A stretch of DNA of 64,000 nt from Cristatella mucedo (taxonomy: Eukaryota; Bryozoa; Phylactolaemata; Cristatellidae): positions 2,106,001 to 2,170,000 of the forward strand of contig WPIO01000014.1 of the NCBI GenBank assembly GCA_009760855.2. Reading direction: 5' to 3'. A program made the position numbers and the translations under genes. How positions within the stretch are numbered: position 1 is the stretch's first letter; every line of letters starts with the position of its first letter. The notes below the pieces were generated by a model. That model was not told where the DNA came from. It saw only the letters and a program-made list of their open reading frames with translations, and did not search any database. Shown here one piece after another: positions 1 through 13,207 of this stretch.

Positions 1-328
1 AGGAATAATCACTTAATAGCAGGATACATAGAGCTGGGCAAGTGATGCCTCCCAAATAAAACAATAGACATAACTAGAGAATGGCCGATGCAAGCATGTG
101 GTATGGCATCACCAGAGGTAGATGCCATTCGGAACAAAATCTCAGTCTATACATAATATTCATCTTCACCTAATACATGCAATCCTGACTAGAAACAAGA
201 ACCAGCAATACCATTACAATATATGATATGACATCCTAAAGAACATGCAAGCATGCACGTGTAGCAGAAAGCAGAGCCCAGTGAACCACTGCCGAGCTTC
301 GATAACAATGACAGTTGGCTGTACTCAC

Positions 329-486
329 CAGAAGCTAAGCAGTCCGGCATCTTGTGGAAACCTGTCGATGTGGAGACAGATGGCTGTTCGCTATCGTCGA
401 CAGTCTTATCTGGTAGCACAGGCAGCTCTTTGAGGCCCAGACTGTCGTCTGTTTCGATGCTGCCCTTGTGCAAAGGGCTAGCCAAG
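329..486 (-). CDS. Possible exon of an unrecognised minus-strand gene
   Basis: The minus strand has an open frame ending at a good donor (TCTG|GTGAGT, donor at 328-323). It reads SIETDDSLGLKELPVLPDKT followed by VDDSEQPSVSTSTGFHKMPD, an acidic, serine-rich composition that looks like a disordered coding exon rather than transposon debris. A candidate acceptor (GTCGAG|C) lies near 486 behind a weak pyrimidine tract. I do not recognise the protein, and it does not match the expected GPN3 tail. It could be an internal exon of the next gene downstream, or chance. Confidence 0.3.
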
Positions 487-2450
487 CTCGACATAATCAT
501 GGCAGTCAGGATGACAGGAAACATTGATTAGGTAGAAGAACTCGAGTACAACTCTGCTGTAATGCCGTGAAGCCTTTTGAGACCAACCAAGAGGATTCAG
601 CCAAAGGTGTTGCAACAGCCGATTGGGCACTATATAGCCTTAATCGTGACATTGACGAATGGTGGTAGGCGGTGCCGGGAGCTGAGGCCAAGCTCTGTGG
701 GCTCTCCTTTAGGGATACCAAGGGCAGACGTCTTAGGCAGCAACAGGCAGGTGTGAATTCCACCAATTAGCAAGACAGGGAGCAGGCACGTCTATGGCTC
801 CTCCTACCACTGCCTGATGCTCCTGATTGGAGGCCACGGTGACTGTGCCAGTGGTGTAGCTGACCTATCAACGTCCATTCTTTACCAATTGTTGGCTTCC
901 TGCTTAATGTTAGTGAGCAGTGGATTACAATACCTACATCCTCTGGTGGCCCAGTTAGCAGACTCAGTCGTAGTCGCAAACAGCTTAATGCACTGCTGCA
1001 TTGTTTCTATACACATTCTCCACATGTAATCTACACATTAGCCCTGTCCTGCACATAACATAAGGAACTGAGCTTAACAAATTGCACATGAAACTGTATC
1101 AGCTAAGCACAAGCAACTGGCACAGTCCCTTGCCTAGAAATGCAGGACATTACACTCATAATGGCCAATTCATTTTGGCAAAGGAGACTTCTCTTAAACA
1201 GATGTAGATAATACTCCAGTCAACCAAGCGCTTAAATAAGTATCGGGTGTTTAAGGCTCTTCGAGCAATGCCAAAGCACCATTTGATATTAAGTGATGGC
1301 TGTGCACACATTTACAACTCGGAGCAATCGCTGAAGACGGTAAGATGAAGTATCTTACGGAAATTGGATTATTTGAGTGCTGAGACAAATCACATTAGTT
1401 ACAACTTTGCCAGCAACACTAGTGCAGCTAAAAGCAAATGTCAGAGATGCCAGAGTATTGCCTTCGTAGCTTGGGGGCCATCCAATCAAGCCACGGGCAC
1501 CAGCGCACGGGCACCTCAGGAGCTTCGATCATGGTCAGCTTCCCTGCCACAGTGACAATGCCTCGCAGTGACTAGAAAAACAAGCTTTGCAGTTGAACCG
1601 TTTGATCAATTCCAGCATTGCCACTCTGTATTAGCTTTAGTTTGACCTAAGTGCTACCAGTTTATCGACAGCGGCAGCGTTTGTAACAAAGCTTGCTTAC
1701 ATTAAGCCACCAGCATTCCCATCTTTTGTGCAAACATATGGATGTGACGTCAAAAGGCCATAAGTTATTGGTTCTTGCTAAGTTTTCGTTAGTACACTCA
1801 AAGTATAACGTTATCGGTGAGCAAGCTATGATAGGCACACACACCATAACTGAGAAAAAATTAGAAGCATTCAGCTTAGAAGACCGACCATCTAAGAGAG
1901 TAGCACATGAAGTAGCAGAAAAAACAGAAGGCATGAAACGCCAGAATAGGCAAGAGAAGAATAGACAGTATCCTTGCACAAAAATAGTACAATTAAGTCT
2001 CAAAGTATGTGTGCAGGACAAACCATTAAAACCGTAACAGTGAAATGAAGGTCAATTTGTAGCTCTAAAAAGATAATGAGGTTACTATTGATGTGACATA
2101 CTTATTTATAAATCACAAACGCTTCATAGCTGCCTCATTTCGGCTCCTGATGATGCAATTCGTCGAGAAAAAATATCGAAGCTTCGAGTTCAGATCATGA
2201 ACAAGGGTATCGGAACATGGCCTAAGCTATTGGCTTTGCTAAATAAGGCTCTTTAAAAGTGTCTACACTAAGTAGCTTTAAGATAAGAATCTTGTACAAA
2301 GGTGCGAGGGCAGGAAACGAATCAGACTAACACTCAGAAGCAGCTGGCAGACACATGCTGAGCCACTTCAGCTAATCCTCATAGTACCACAGTAGCCGTG
2401 GTAGTGGCTAACCAATTTGAGCAGACTGAGACAGACGAGCCGGTCTAAGC
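487..2450. other. Unrecognised non-coding DNA
   Basis: No conserved exon, RNA gene or clear repeat was found. Short open frames on both strands (for example 766-506 minus, 1693-2037 plus) lack family resemblance and lack convincing splice context. Confidence 0.4.
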
Positions 2451-2454
2451 TAAA

Positions 2455-2870
2455 TGATAAGAGTTTATTACTTTTCAACAGCTTAATTTACAGTGTAGCA
2501 GTGTGCCAAGTAAATTTCATAACTCGGCCAATACTTGACAAGTTGAACTTTTTCAAGTGCAAGTTCAGCTCTGCTTTTACATAACTGCAAGAGTTTGTTT
2601 CTGATTTCTGATTCGGTTGGTTAGTTTTGCTACACATGTAAATGATTGCTGCTAATAAACGTCAAGGATGTTTAATTACTTGTGTAGCAAAGAATTATCG
2701 AGCCAAAATCAAAAGTTAACTCCTGTAATGGACAAGCTTGGCTGAAACTCATATTGAAAATTTTCCGTTGATCTGCTTGCGTTGATCGAGTTATGGAATT
2801 CATAAGGTACATGGCTACACTGCAAGTGAATACGTTTCAAAATCACGAGCATGTATGTACCTTTTACCCT
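2455..2870. mobile_element. Foldback MITE-like element, diverged second copy
   Basis: The left part (around 2483-2545, containing CAGTGTAGCAGTGTGCC and CATAACTCGGCCAATAC) is the approximate reverse complement of the right part (around 2785-2830, ATCGAGTTATGGAATTC and CATGGCTACACTG). The same sequence occurs in the larger foldback element at 22170-23140, so this is a dispersed family. No transposase is encoded; mobilisation by another element is inferred. Confidence 0.65.
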
Positions 2871-2925
2871 TAACAATTGATTACCAGAAGGCTGAAAAGA
2901 GTGAGAGCGCCAAATAGTTTTTTTC

Positions 2926-3159
2926 TTCACCAGCACCCGACTTTTTTGTAGTAAAACTCGGGATCAAAGGAATGTACTTCAGCCGAACAGAGGGCTCGAG
3001 TGCACAAGTATCGGGGAGTGCACAAGTATCAGCGACCCTGTTTTTTTGTGATGTGTGTGCAGTATGCATCCAGCCTTCAAATATTAGACCGAAGCACAAA
3101 GAGTAAATGCACTCGATTAACATGATGCCTTTCACCATAGTGTTTTCATAAACTAGTGT
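2926..3159 (+). repeat. Left arm of a near-perfect 233-bp inverted repeat
   Basis: This arm is the reverse complement of 3289-3521 with only a few differences, separated by a 129-bp spacer. Because of this, frames read from the two arms encode the same peptide on opposite strands (beginning LVYENTMVKGIMLIE), which is a duplication artefact and not a gene. Within the arm, TGCACAAGTATC occurs twice in tandem. Confidence 0.9.
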
Positions 3160-3288
3160 CAATACGACTTACCAAAGGGGTCAGGCAGAGCGGGTCATTT
3201 TCAAGGTGCTGTAAAATTGGAGTATCTGCTATTTTTTTATGAATTTTAGTGACCAAAGACACAATCTGTCATTATTTTTCTGTTGTAT

Positions 3289-3521
3289 ACACTAGTTTAT
3301 GAAAACACTATGGTGAAAGGCATCATGTTAATCGAGTGCATTTACTCTTTGTGCTTCGGTCTAATATTTGAAGGCTGGATGCATACTGCACACACATCAC
3401 AAAAAACAGGGTCGCTGATACTTGTGCACTCCCCGATACTTGTGCACTCGAGCCCTCTGTTCGGCTGAAGTACATTCCTTTGATCCCGAGTTTTACTATA
3501 AAAAAGTCGGGTGCTGGTGAA
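3289..3521 (-). repeat. Right arm of the near-perfect inverted repeat
   Basis: Partner of 2926-3159. High identity between arms suggests a recent inverted duplication or gene conversion. The outer end (AAAACTCGGGAT read from the minus strand) resembles a motif in the dispersed repeat at 3828-4330, so the arms may include part of that family. Confidence 0.9.
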
Positions 3522-3827
3522 GGCCGAACACACGGCCTCAGACGCCTGTCGGTATCGCTCCATTATCGTTCAATGGGGGTTCAAACTAGGCGAGTGACTA
3601 GGCCACTAAACAGCCCCAAACGAGGATAAGTCAAAAAAGTACTTCACTGGCCTGAAAGTTTGCATGGGGTCGCTATCTTCTTGCAAAATGTAACGACCCC
3701 CAAATACAGTATTTGAGCTTTGAAACCCGGCTTTCTTGACGGACAATAACTAGAATAAAGACTTTCTGACATGTCCTTGCTTGATGCTGGACCCCCTAGC
3801 CCAGCCACTCACCTGATTTGAACCCGA

Positions 3828-4330
3828 TGACCACGGAGCAATACCGACAGGCAGCTGAGGCAGGGAGTTCGACCTACACCAGAAGCCGACCTTTTCAATT
3901 TAACTCGGGATCAGCAGAATGTGCAGCAGGAACACTGCCGAAGCTGGTGGCATCTATCCCAGACCAGAAAAGGGAAAAGATAATGTCATGAAGAATCTAG
4001 GTCAGACGACATCACACTGAACACACACATACCAGAATCACATTTGTTTGTTTTTTGGGCTGTCATTAAATATTTTCCCATGCTTTGCTTATTTTTAGTA
4101 CGCCTTGCATAGTGAAAAACCTCTTATTGCCTAAACAAATTTACAGCCACAGCAGCAGCGGCCTTACTTCAAGGATTTTTGCGCGAGTGTGTGTGTGCAC
4201 GTGTGCAGGTATGTATATATATATGTATACATGTTTGCACATATCCATGCACATACAGTGGTGGCCCAAACAATCAAAGCACCCAAGAAATAAACAAAAA
4301 TGTGAAACGCTGTTTTATAAAATTGATTAT
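3828..4330 (-). repeat. Dispersed repeat R1, copy 1 (tRNA-like SINE suspected)
   Basis: Shares an extended block with 5655-6110: a GGCTGAGGC...TTCGACCTACACCA segment, GACCTTTTCA, an AATGTGC motif, then a GGGCTGNC..TAAATA.TTTCCCATGC block and a TG/CA-rich end. Read on the minus strand, the TGGTGTAGGTCGAACTCC segment resembles a tRNA B-box region, so R1 may be a tRNA-derived SINE. Confidence 0.6.
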
Positions 4331-4689
4331 GCAAAAGTACTACTACAAGATAAGTTAGGTTAATGAGAAGCAATGCACGTGCCAAATCGTGCATGCCGCC
4401 ACCTTGATTAGCCTACCACGAGCAAAAAACATGCAAAATTAACTAGTTTGGGGTTCCATGTGGGTATGCAACAGCTGTGGTTTCCGGAAGGATAGTTTTT
4501 GGTAGCTCAATAAGCAAATGGTGAAGTAAGAATTATTTTATATGACATGCACCCCCGTTTAGAAAAATACATCTCAACGACTGTGTCTGGCACTAATACA
4601 AAATGTTAAAGGTTTGAGACTTCTTGTTTTGTGCATGTGCAGGACATGGAAAATCACTTTGGTCGACAGGGAATATGTTCAGCTGTTTA

Positions 4690-5280
4690 GACTAGGTTAA
4701 GGGTCGGATCCATTGGACTGCTAAGGATTGGGGTATACAGTTGTATGGAGTGACAAAAGCCAATTCACACTCCTTTCGAACTGCAAGTGAAGGCAAGTGC
4801 AAGTTCGTCAGCAACCAAACGAAGCCTACTCGCCTAAATTCTAGCAGCCTACGGTCAAGTTCGGGGGTAGGGGAGGTGTCATGGTATGGAGATGCTGTAG
4901 CAGAAATGGCATTAGAGTCCTGAATCGTATACGAAGCATCTTGACCCGAGATGCTTATTTAGACTTTATTCTTGACTTCAGACTACGTAGTGCGATGGCA
5001 CTTCGTAGACTGGATTATATTTTCCAATACGAAAAGGACCCAAGTCTTACCTCTGCCAAAGTTAAGTGTCTTTTTAACAATTTGTCCGAGTTCGGTTATT
5101 CTCCTACGACGTCTATGGAATGGTCGAGTCAGTCTCTGGACCGTAACCCAATCGAACATTTATAGGAAGTGATCAAGCGATGTATACAGCAGCTGACCGT
5201 CAGTATCATATTTGCTGATGTGCTTTTTGAACACTTGCACCCAGCCTGGGGTAACATAAACGCCGATTGTTGCTAGCTTT
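4690..5280 (+). pseudogene. Tc1/mariner transposase relic
   Basis: Degenerate transposase remains: a GGGVMVW-like segment near 4863-4900, the Tc1-typical LTRDAYLDF-like stretch near 4940, then SLDRNPIEHL near 5130-5162, which corresponds to the PDLNPIEHLW block holding the third catalytic acid in Tc1 transposases. Several frame changes and stops interrupt it. Non-functional. Confidence 0.75.
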
Positions 5281-5654
5281 TAATCAGTACCAAGCCTGCA
5301 AGGGTTCGACGGGTCTCTGCAAATAGGGAGGTGCCAAGTTGCTTAAATTAATAAACTGAGCATGATAAGTGATAATTGCAGGAAGCTATTGATATTTCTA
5401 GTTAGATCTATTGTGCTCAGTTTAGCTGTCAGCAACATTCGGTAATTTCCTCAAAATGCAGGCGAGTAGGCAGTCGTCATGGAGGCTACTCCAGCCGTCC
5501 AAATACTTTTGCATATGAGTGTTCCCATACGTTTGTAAGTATGTATGTATGCAAGCATGTATGCAAACCAACAACAACTTGAGTAAAGCACTTTTTTTGA
5601 TGAATCCGTGGGTGGTGGTGATGCAGTGGCCCGGCGCGTGATCCCAACCCATAG

Positions 5655-6110
5655 AACGTCTATGGGACCACAGGCGGCTGAGGCGGGTGTTTGACCTACA
5701 CCACTAGACGACCTTTTCAGTAAAACTCAGGCATTGTGGAATGTGCTATAGCAGATGAAACAACTTAGAAGCTTGTGGCCTCTTTGCCTGGCCAGATAAG
5801 GGAGGCCATACAGAATCATGTAGGCGACGTCACACTAAGTGCACACATACCTGCAGCACATGATTGTCTTTGGGCTGACTGTAAATACTTTCCCATGCAG
5901 CACACAACTTTAGCATGCCTGGCTGGGATCATAGAAATCCTCTTATAACCCGAGCGAAGTGGTGGCCACAGCAGCTCGTGCCACACTGTTAGGACCGATT
6001 TGCGACTGAGTATACATGTCTGCATGCAAGCATACATATTCACATACACATACATGTGCAAGCACGTGCACGTGTGTGCACGCACACATAAAGCACGACA
6101 ACAGCAAGAT
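5655..6110 (-). repeat. Dispersed repeat R1, copy 2
   Basis: Second copy of the repeat described at 3828-4330, with the same order of blocks and a TG/CA-alternating, CATG-rich end at 6010-6090. Frames of 60-107 codons within it are by-products. Confidence 0.6.
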
Positions 6111-8700
6111 GTGGCCATTTGGCACCAAATTCCAAACACACGTAGCAGGTGTGAGTGTGACCTTTTAACACTGAGCTACATCTTACGCCACAGAGATGGT
6201 TTGCATACAAATAGTTGGGGCATGTTTTAAAAATCAAAATGTCTGCATAACTAACTTCGGAAGGAGACGTGACACTGACAGCAGCTTCGAAAAAAATCCA
6301 TGAAGCTAGGGCTGCCAGGGGGGGGGCTTGAGTGCAGTCAGACAAGGGACACATTGATCAGCTAGCCACACACGATGGCCAAGTAGTAAATTATCTCTGC
6401 TGACCACGACTGCAACCACTCAGGCTAATGTGATGACCGTGCTGACCGAAGGAAGGAGAGAGCAGGTGCCAGCAACAGCTGTCAGCCATACAGCTAAACA
6501 AGGTGACTGCAGGAGGTGCACCAGGCATTCACTAGCTGTAGTCAAGGAAGCCTTAGCATAGACCTTGGCACACAATGGTTCAAAAATCCACCCCGTGGGT
6601 CAAACATCAGCACAGCTGCTAACCACGTGACAGTACATTGCACTCAAAGTTGACTGAGGCAATCGCCTGATTGTAAGAACCATTTATCATACACCCACGA
6701 GCATAAGTAGACGAGTTTTTCGTGTTGAAAGAGTAGCCGAGCAGACAAGCTAGCATAGCACTCATGGGATACACTGGCTGACTGCAACACAAGTGCTGGG
6801 CTCAGCCTATGCAAACAAAGACCATACACTGCTACTTTCTTGACAGTCGCGACCTCTACGATGCTTTGTAAGACCGTCATTCATTAATCGTTAACGTTAT
6901 TGCTCCCGACTACTTCTACTAGTAAGTTGCTAAAGGTCTAAACTCGTACAGATGTCGGTCACAATTTCAAAACCTACACTTCGAAGAAGAGTAGGTTTAG
7001 CTTGTATGTGCTGAAGTGTTTATGAGTGTTGGGTCACTAATCGCATCTGGACAAAAAAGGACACGACGATAAATATGGTTGAAAGCAGTGTAAGAAACTC
7101 CAAAAAGTGCAGCCAACTGTACCATAACTCCTAAAGTACTTTACAAGACATCCAAATGCAAGTTCGTTCACGTTTACAATAAACAAAATCTGTGGCGCAC
7201 AGAGCTGGTAAGGCTCTGCCGATGCACAATTTTAATTTTGCCCACTTGTGCAATATAAAATCGTATTGATTTTATTTTGCAACAACGTTCTTTACCAAAG
7301 ACGGACCCTCCCCTTAGGACTAACCAGGTACTGTAACATTCTCCTAAGCCATGGTTCACATACAGTATTGCAGGTGGCGATGGTAACGTACGCATGCAGT
7401 CGTCACTAGTGATATCAGCACACAGCAATATTGAGTCTTCTGATGCTCCACGGGAGTGGAGCAGGAGCCAGGAAACAACTGCGCCTAGCCTCGTGGGTCA
7501 AGAGTCAGCTTCTCCTTAGAGGAAGAGCTAGAGACTAAATACTAGCTAACCAAGAGTGTGTTGCAGAAACAATATGCCTGCAGCAACTTTCACGGGCTCA
7601 CTGCCAGATGATGCAAGCTCCTAGTCAAGCTCGGTCCCAATCTGGGCGGTCTAGCCCAGCAATCACACGGATGAGCATCCCACATGAACTATGTGGGCAC
7701 CGCTGTGATTGTAAGCTAATCTAGCCTAGCACTGATACCCGACAAACCACTGACAGTCGGCTGCTAAAGAAACCCTGTTAAGACTAAATTAGTTTATATC
7801 GCCCACACAGTGCTTCGCACCAGGGGGGTATCAAAATAAGTGTCCTACAACACAGCTAGAGAGCTAATTCCCAGTGGAGCACACTAAACGTGTATATGGA
7901 TTTGGGAAGCAAAGCGCTGTCAATAGCAGGCTTTCTGCACCAGTGAAATTTACAGCAGCACAAACATTACATAGGAGACGACGGCTATCGCCTCGGACCA
8001 GAGCCACAGTAAAGCAGTAGCATAGTCTGGGCTTACCTACAGCAGCAGGAACAAGCTAAGCAGAACCAGTGACACGGCAATTTATAGGAATTTGAAAACA
8101 TTCCAATTGTACCCTAGCCTGTCCTAAGATAATCTTAAAATAGATTCAATGAGCATCATCAAAGCTCAACCATGGAGCCTTGAGCGTACATTCCTGCTTA
8201 CTACCACCAACGCTTCTACCAACAACAGTCACGGTGGAGCCAGGATTGTGATCTAGGAAGGGGTCAAGATCTGCAGAGTTTTTATGCAGGCAAGAGCCGA
8301 AACATTTTCATGTGGGCAGGGCTAGATCAGCAACTGGTGAAAAATCATGGTGCATAATCAGTGTTTATTCGGTTCCAACTCGCTGGTTTCTCATCGAGCG
8401 GAATTAAGACATTCTGTCGTCTGCGACGGTCGACAGTCGGTGGGTGCAAGAATAGGGGCAGGCCTAGACCGATGTGCCCAGCCGTTGGTGATGCCCCCTG
8501 CCCCCATCTGACTCTGCCACTGTCTGCTACCCTATAATCTCTAATTATCTTACAGTGCAGTAATAGAGCAAACCTGTCACAGTGCCTCAGAATTGCAATA
8601 ACACCACCAAATGACCAGATACTCTAATTGCCAATAGCTCTTACATTTCAGACAAGGAATATTGCTAGAGAGAGAGTCAGTCCATTGCTCTACAACATCT
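6110..8700. other. Unrecognised non-coding DNA
   Basis: No conserved exon, RNA gene or clear mobile element was recognised on either strand. Only short, family-less open frames are present. Confidence 0.4.
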
Positions 8701-8702
8701 TC

Positions 8703-8852
8703 TAAATTAAATTAAATAATTCATTTATATAGCGCCCCAAGAGAACTTAATATCTACTCAGGCGCTTCACATATGCCTCGGGGCTCGAGCCCATGACCTC
8801 AGTCAGACCTTGGTCGGGGCGAGCACCTTAACCGCTAGACCATCTTCTATGA
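8703..8852 (-). mobile_element. tRNA-derived SINE (family S1)
   Basis: Minus-oriented copy. Order on the minus strand: tRNA-like head with GGTTAAGGTGCTCGCCCCG (A-box region), GTCATGGGCTCGAGCCCC (B-box region), then the tail GTGAAGCGCCTGAGTAGATA..TTAAGTTCTCTTGGGGCGCTAT and an AT-rich end. The same unit recurs at least eight times in the window. Confidence 0.85.
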
Positions 8853-11670
8853 CAAGTAACAACAGAATGCACTATCAAGTCGAGCCACAGCACGGTGTTA
8901 GTTGATGCCTGCAGCCTGCAGAAAAAGTCGACTTGCCGCCTCAGTCCTGTTCACTCACTGCCCTACCTTTGCCAAGCCTAATGGATGGCTACAACCCCCA
9001 TCCCAGCCCCCCACCCAGTGAGCAGCACCGGTCCTGGCACTCTTCGCCTGAACGAACGCATATGTGAAGGTGCAGCACACACCTGCTCATTCATGTCAGC
9101 AGTATTCAGTATTTAAAAAGAATATTGTATTTCAGTATTTAAATAGAAATATATAGGGGCCGATAGCTCAGAGGAGGAATCTTAGCAAAAGCATTCGAAG
9201 TGCATTGCAATTCAGGTATGCAGATAAACGTGAGAGCGCACACGCATACGCAGCAATTTACCTGAAAGTAACTGTCAGGCAAACAGACAATTCAAAAAGA
9301 ACTAAACATATAATAAGGGTTATAATTAACATATATGCAGCTAAACTAGCAGTAGTCGGATTTAGACAACCCCACCACAGCTTTGCAAAGGCTATCATAC
9401 CACCGTGAAGAAAGGAAATATTTGTTAACCTAAGAAGCTGAATGGGAGGCAAACGTCCCAACCATATAACGTCACAAACAATTGCAAGAATGAATGCAGC
9501 TTTTCTCATTACCAAAAGTACGAAGCAGGTCCAAAATAGAAACTGGCTTTCAACAAGAAAGGTGGGTATACAAATTAGAATGCAAACACGGTTAGAATTT
9601 ATAAGTTTTGTCACAATAAAAAACCATGACCCGAGGCATAAAATGAATAACGATTTACATGGCATAAGCAATCCAGCAAGGTGATTAGGGCATTTAGGTA
9701 TCAGCTAATATGACAGTGTGTGAAAGAAAGTCTGAAATGGTGAAAAAGAAATGAGACCGTGCAAGCCTGCACAGCAGCCCAGAAAAAACAAGTATGATGT
9801 AATACATATATGAGGTATCAATCCAGTGCGAATGTCAAAACTATGTATAATGTCAGTTCAGCTGGCCGGTTGCTTGCAGTGTTAGTATAACAAAATCCTA
9901 TAGCCAGTGGGGATGCCAAGCCCCCCTCCCATTTAACACACTACAAGCAATAACTAAGGACCTCAATATAACTCATGAGCACTATTTAAATTGCCAGCAG
10001 TCGTTCTGTTAGGCTGGTAGGGTGGGATAAAATCTCTCCCAGACTTGTGCGAAGTCTTTCAATTTCATGGGTGGGAACCAAGGCAAGATTTTTCCTTAAC
10101 TCTTCCAATAGGTTGCCTGGACTACCAGACCCCCCTTTCAAATCCCATTCACAATCACATTGGTCTGACGGTTAATGCTCACCTGACCCCTATTTTCAAG
10201 TTGCTCTCCATCCTACTTGGCCAACCCCTCTACCCCACATTCTTCTATGGAGGCTTACGAGTACTAGTTCAGTTCTTACTACTGCAGGGTGGGTGGGTGT
10301 GGTGGGAATTTGCATGACACTTGGACTCTATTCAAGTGCACTGTTATCCACGAAAACTTAAGGGACTTGCCCAGTCCTGAGATAACCGAATACCAGACTC
10401 ACTGGTGGATACCTAAACTTGAGGTGCACAATACTTCTCCATACTCGATCGTACGTTACCCCTACCAATAAGAAGCAAGAATAAAGCCCTGTCATTCTTT
10501 CAGCCCCAGCAGACGAGTCCAAGTACAAGACAGAAGCACATAGTGCCATGCAAACAAAAATGCATCTGCATCTAGCAATAGCCAATAGAAAACGTTGCAA
10601 GTCAACTGCACTGTATCGACACAGAGTAACCCATTGACAGTCACCGCCTTAATATTACTACTCTGGTCAAGTCTCCAGTACTGCACAAGAAAGTAAGTAT
10701 ACACTATGGTCCTTGCATAACAGTGTCTCCTGTCGGGCCAGGCAGTGCATGTCAGTACATGACTCCATCTGCTTTCTATTGAATCCGAAGAATGGGTCGT
10801 ACAGCTCCTGAAGCTGAGCAAGCTAATTCCAAAGATTCTTGGCAAGTCGCTGGTGGTATCAAGTATCCTACGTCACTCCAATTACGGTGCACACTGAGTA
10901 TGTCAATGGTAACCAGCTGAATGCAGTCAGTTAAAGGGCTAGCCAATGAAGCCCTCACCTTGTTTGGTCTGCTTCCCTGACACAGGTCAGGTTTAGTGGC
11001 TATGCAATGTGGCATGCTGCTGTCAGCATCCAAACCAGTATTGCTCCATTGCTTGTCCCTCCTCCGAATTAATCGGACAACCTTTATCGTCACTAACTAG
11101 TGGAAAAGGACCCCAGTTCAAGTAAAATCTCATACATACAAATAATGCCATCTCACATGAGCAACGTACTGATAAAGCAGCAGGCCACTCTGAAACCTAA
11201 GGCCTGCATATGGCCTAGCTCTTTCGTACCTAGTTGAACTGCTACATAAAATCAGCCCCCTACCGATACCTTCCTTTAATTTACGATTGTATGCACCAAC
11301 CAATCTTACTCAGCAGTGACTTGACTGTAGACCTAGTTCCACAATTTCGGCATAATGTTTCAGGCTACCCCTCAAATATTTCAGTCATACTGCTGACTTA
11401 TCCTTCATTTCACGTTATGACCCACAGAATGCACATTGAAAATGATGTAGAGAACTATCTAACAGAACTACCATTTAGTCATCAGGTCTCGGCAAAGTAA
11501 GTGAAAGGTTTACTTAAGCATGATATGCCCATTACTAAATTAAGGCCACGTATGCAAGAATTACATTGCTTGCTATCTAAAAGCAACTAAGCAAATATTA
11601 AGTCACGATCGGTCGTTGTTCACAAACCGTAAGCAAACAAACATATCCACCAGCTCTCATCACCAAATCA
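8853..11670. other. Unrecognised non-coding DNA downstream of GPN3
   Basis: No conserved exon or repeat family was recognised. The 137-codon minus frame at 9671-9258 is hydrophobic and AT-driven, has no splice context and no family resemblance. Confidence 0.4.
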
Positions 11671-11676
11671 TTTATT
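11671..11676 (-). terminator. Candidate polyadenylation signal AATAAA for GPN3
   Basis: The minus strand reads AATAAA overlapping the final base of the candidate GPN3 stop codon (TAA at 11678-11676). If used, the 3' UTR would be very short. It supports the candidate last exon only weakly, because AATAAA is common in AT-rich DNA. Confidence 0.3.
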
Positions 11677-13164
11677 TAGCTCCTATCGCCATTCAAATCG
11701 TCATCACCCTATCCAACATCCATGTAGTCAAATCGGTGTGTTTAGGTTACTAGCATTTACTAGAGACAACTGCTACTCACTATATCGGCACTGCCAGGAT
11801 TTCATGCTCATCCCTAGGGCACCCTTGCTGGGTCCGTGTGAATTGTTCCTAATGGACTTACTCGTGCTGACCCATTGCATCTTATCACTGACCAATAGAG
11901 TGCATGGAATGAGATTATTTTCCTGAGATTGCTCTAAAGAAAGTCCTACAATGCTTATTCCCGTGTTTGCCATTATTTAAGCCTCTTTCTTGGCTAGCCT
12001 TTAAGAAACGAGTAATACTCCAATTTTTTAAACTAAGCTGGACCAGGTCAGAAACAGCATAGTTAATAATCGCATAATATTAGATCTGCTCAGAATCCAA
12101 AGTAATGCATCCTGAAAATAAATGCTGGTAGCATGGGCTCACTGTTTGGGAAGCTGGCCTAAGGGTGTGGCATGCACAGCTGACCATTGTATTACAGGTT
12201 TAAATTTAAAAACTATAGAGTAAACAGTAAAATCGGTCAGCTATGCACCCAATATTGGATTGTTCAACTAGCTGAACCTGGTTAAACCAAAAAGTGCACA
12301 AACACAGCATGTTTACTGCCAAGACATCTATAAAATATAAATATAACTAATTTGTATAGCACCCAAAGAGACCTTAATCTCTATTTAGGTGCATCACATA
12401 TGCATCGGGGCACGAGACCACGACCTTCAGTCACACCTTGGTCGGGGCGAGCACCTTGACCACTGGACCAAGCAAAACAAACACTGTTGAGAGACCGAAA
12501 AAGCCTAGCTATCCTCTCAGTAACAAAACTGTCACCTATCAGCAAGGCACTTACGTGTGCACACCGGAAGTTACGTAGTTAATCGTAGCTAGATGCATTT
12601 CAGAGCTATAATGAGTTTGAACCAATGAGCACACTTACATCCATATCAGCAGTTTTTGGTTCAAGATCTTCACCGTACTGTATGGCCATGTCAACCTGCA
12701 GTAATACGTCTCCAACAGACTCTTCCTTGGACTGATCGAGTGGCAGAAACTTCACCAGACTATAATCATCAATCTGAAGCCAAAGTATAGCATAATCGGT
12801 TAAGCAGAGAGTAGTTGGAAAACAGCTTATTACAACTAAGTCGCTGCATCAAAAAGGTCAAGAAAGCATTACGACTTTCCTAGCATGATCTAAAACGAAC
12901 GAGGAATTCGAAAAACCTGCCAATCAAGCACAAGGCTCATCATTAATTTTTGAGAAACACTAGCAACCTGCGACAAGCCATAGCAGTTGTAGCAGTGCCG
13001 TTTGTATAATCTTTCCACTGACATTACTACATCAGAGATGCCGTCCTGGTTTGGCCGAGAGGTTAAGGTGCTGGCCTTTAACGACCGAGGTCGTAGGCTA
13101 TAGCTATGCCGAAAATGTGAAGCACCTAGATAGAGATTAAACGCACGCGCACACACGTGCACAA

Positions 13165-13207
<43 letters not shown>

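Noticed and set aside
9160-9235. tRNA-like start (GGGGCCGATAGCTCAGAGG)
   Set aside because: No matching acceptor arm, anticodon stem or B-box could be found in the following 80 bases.
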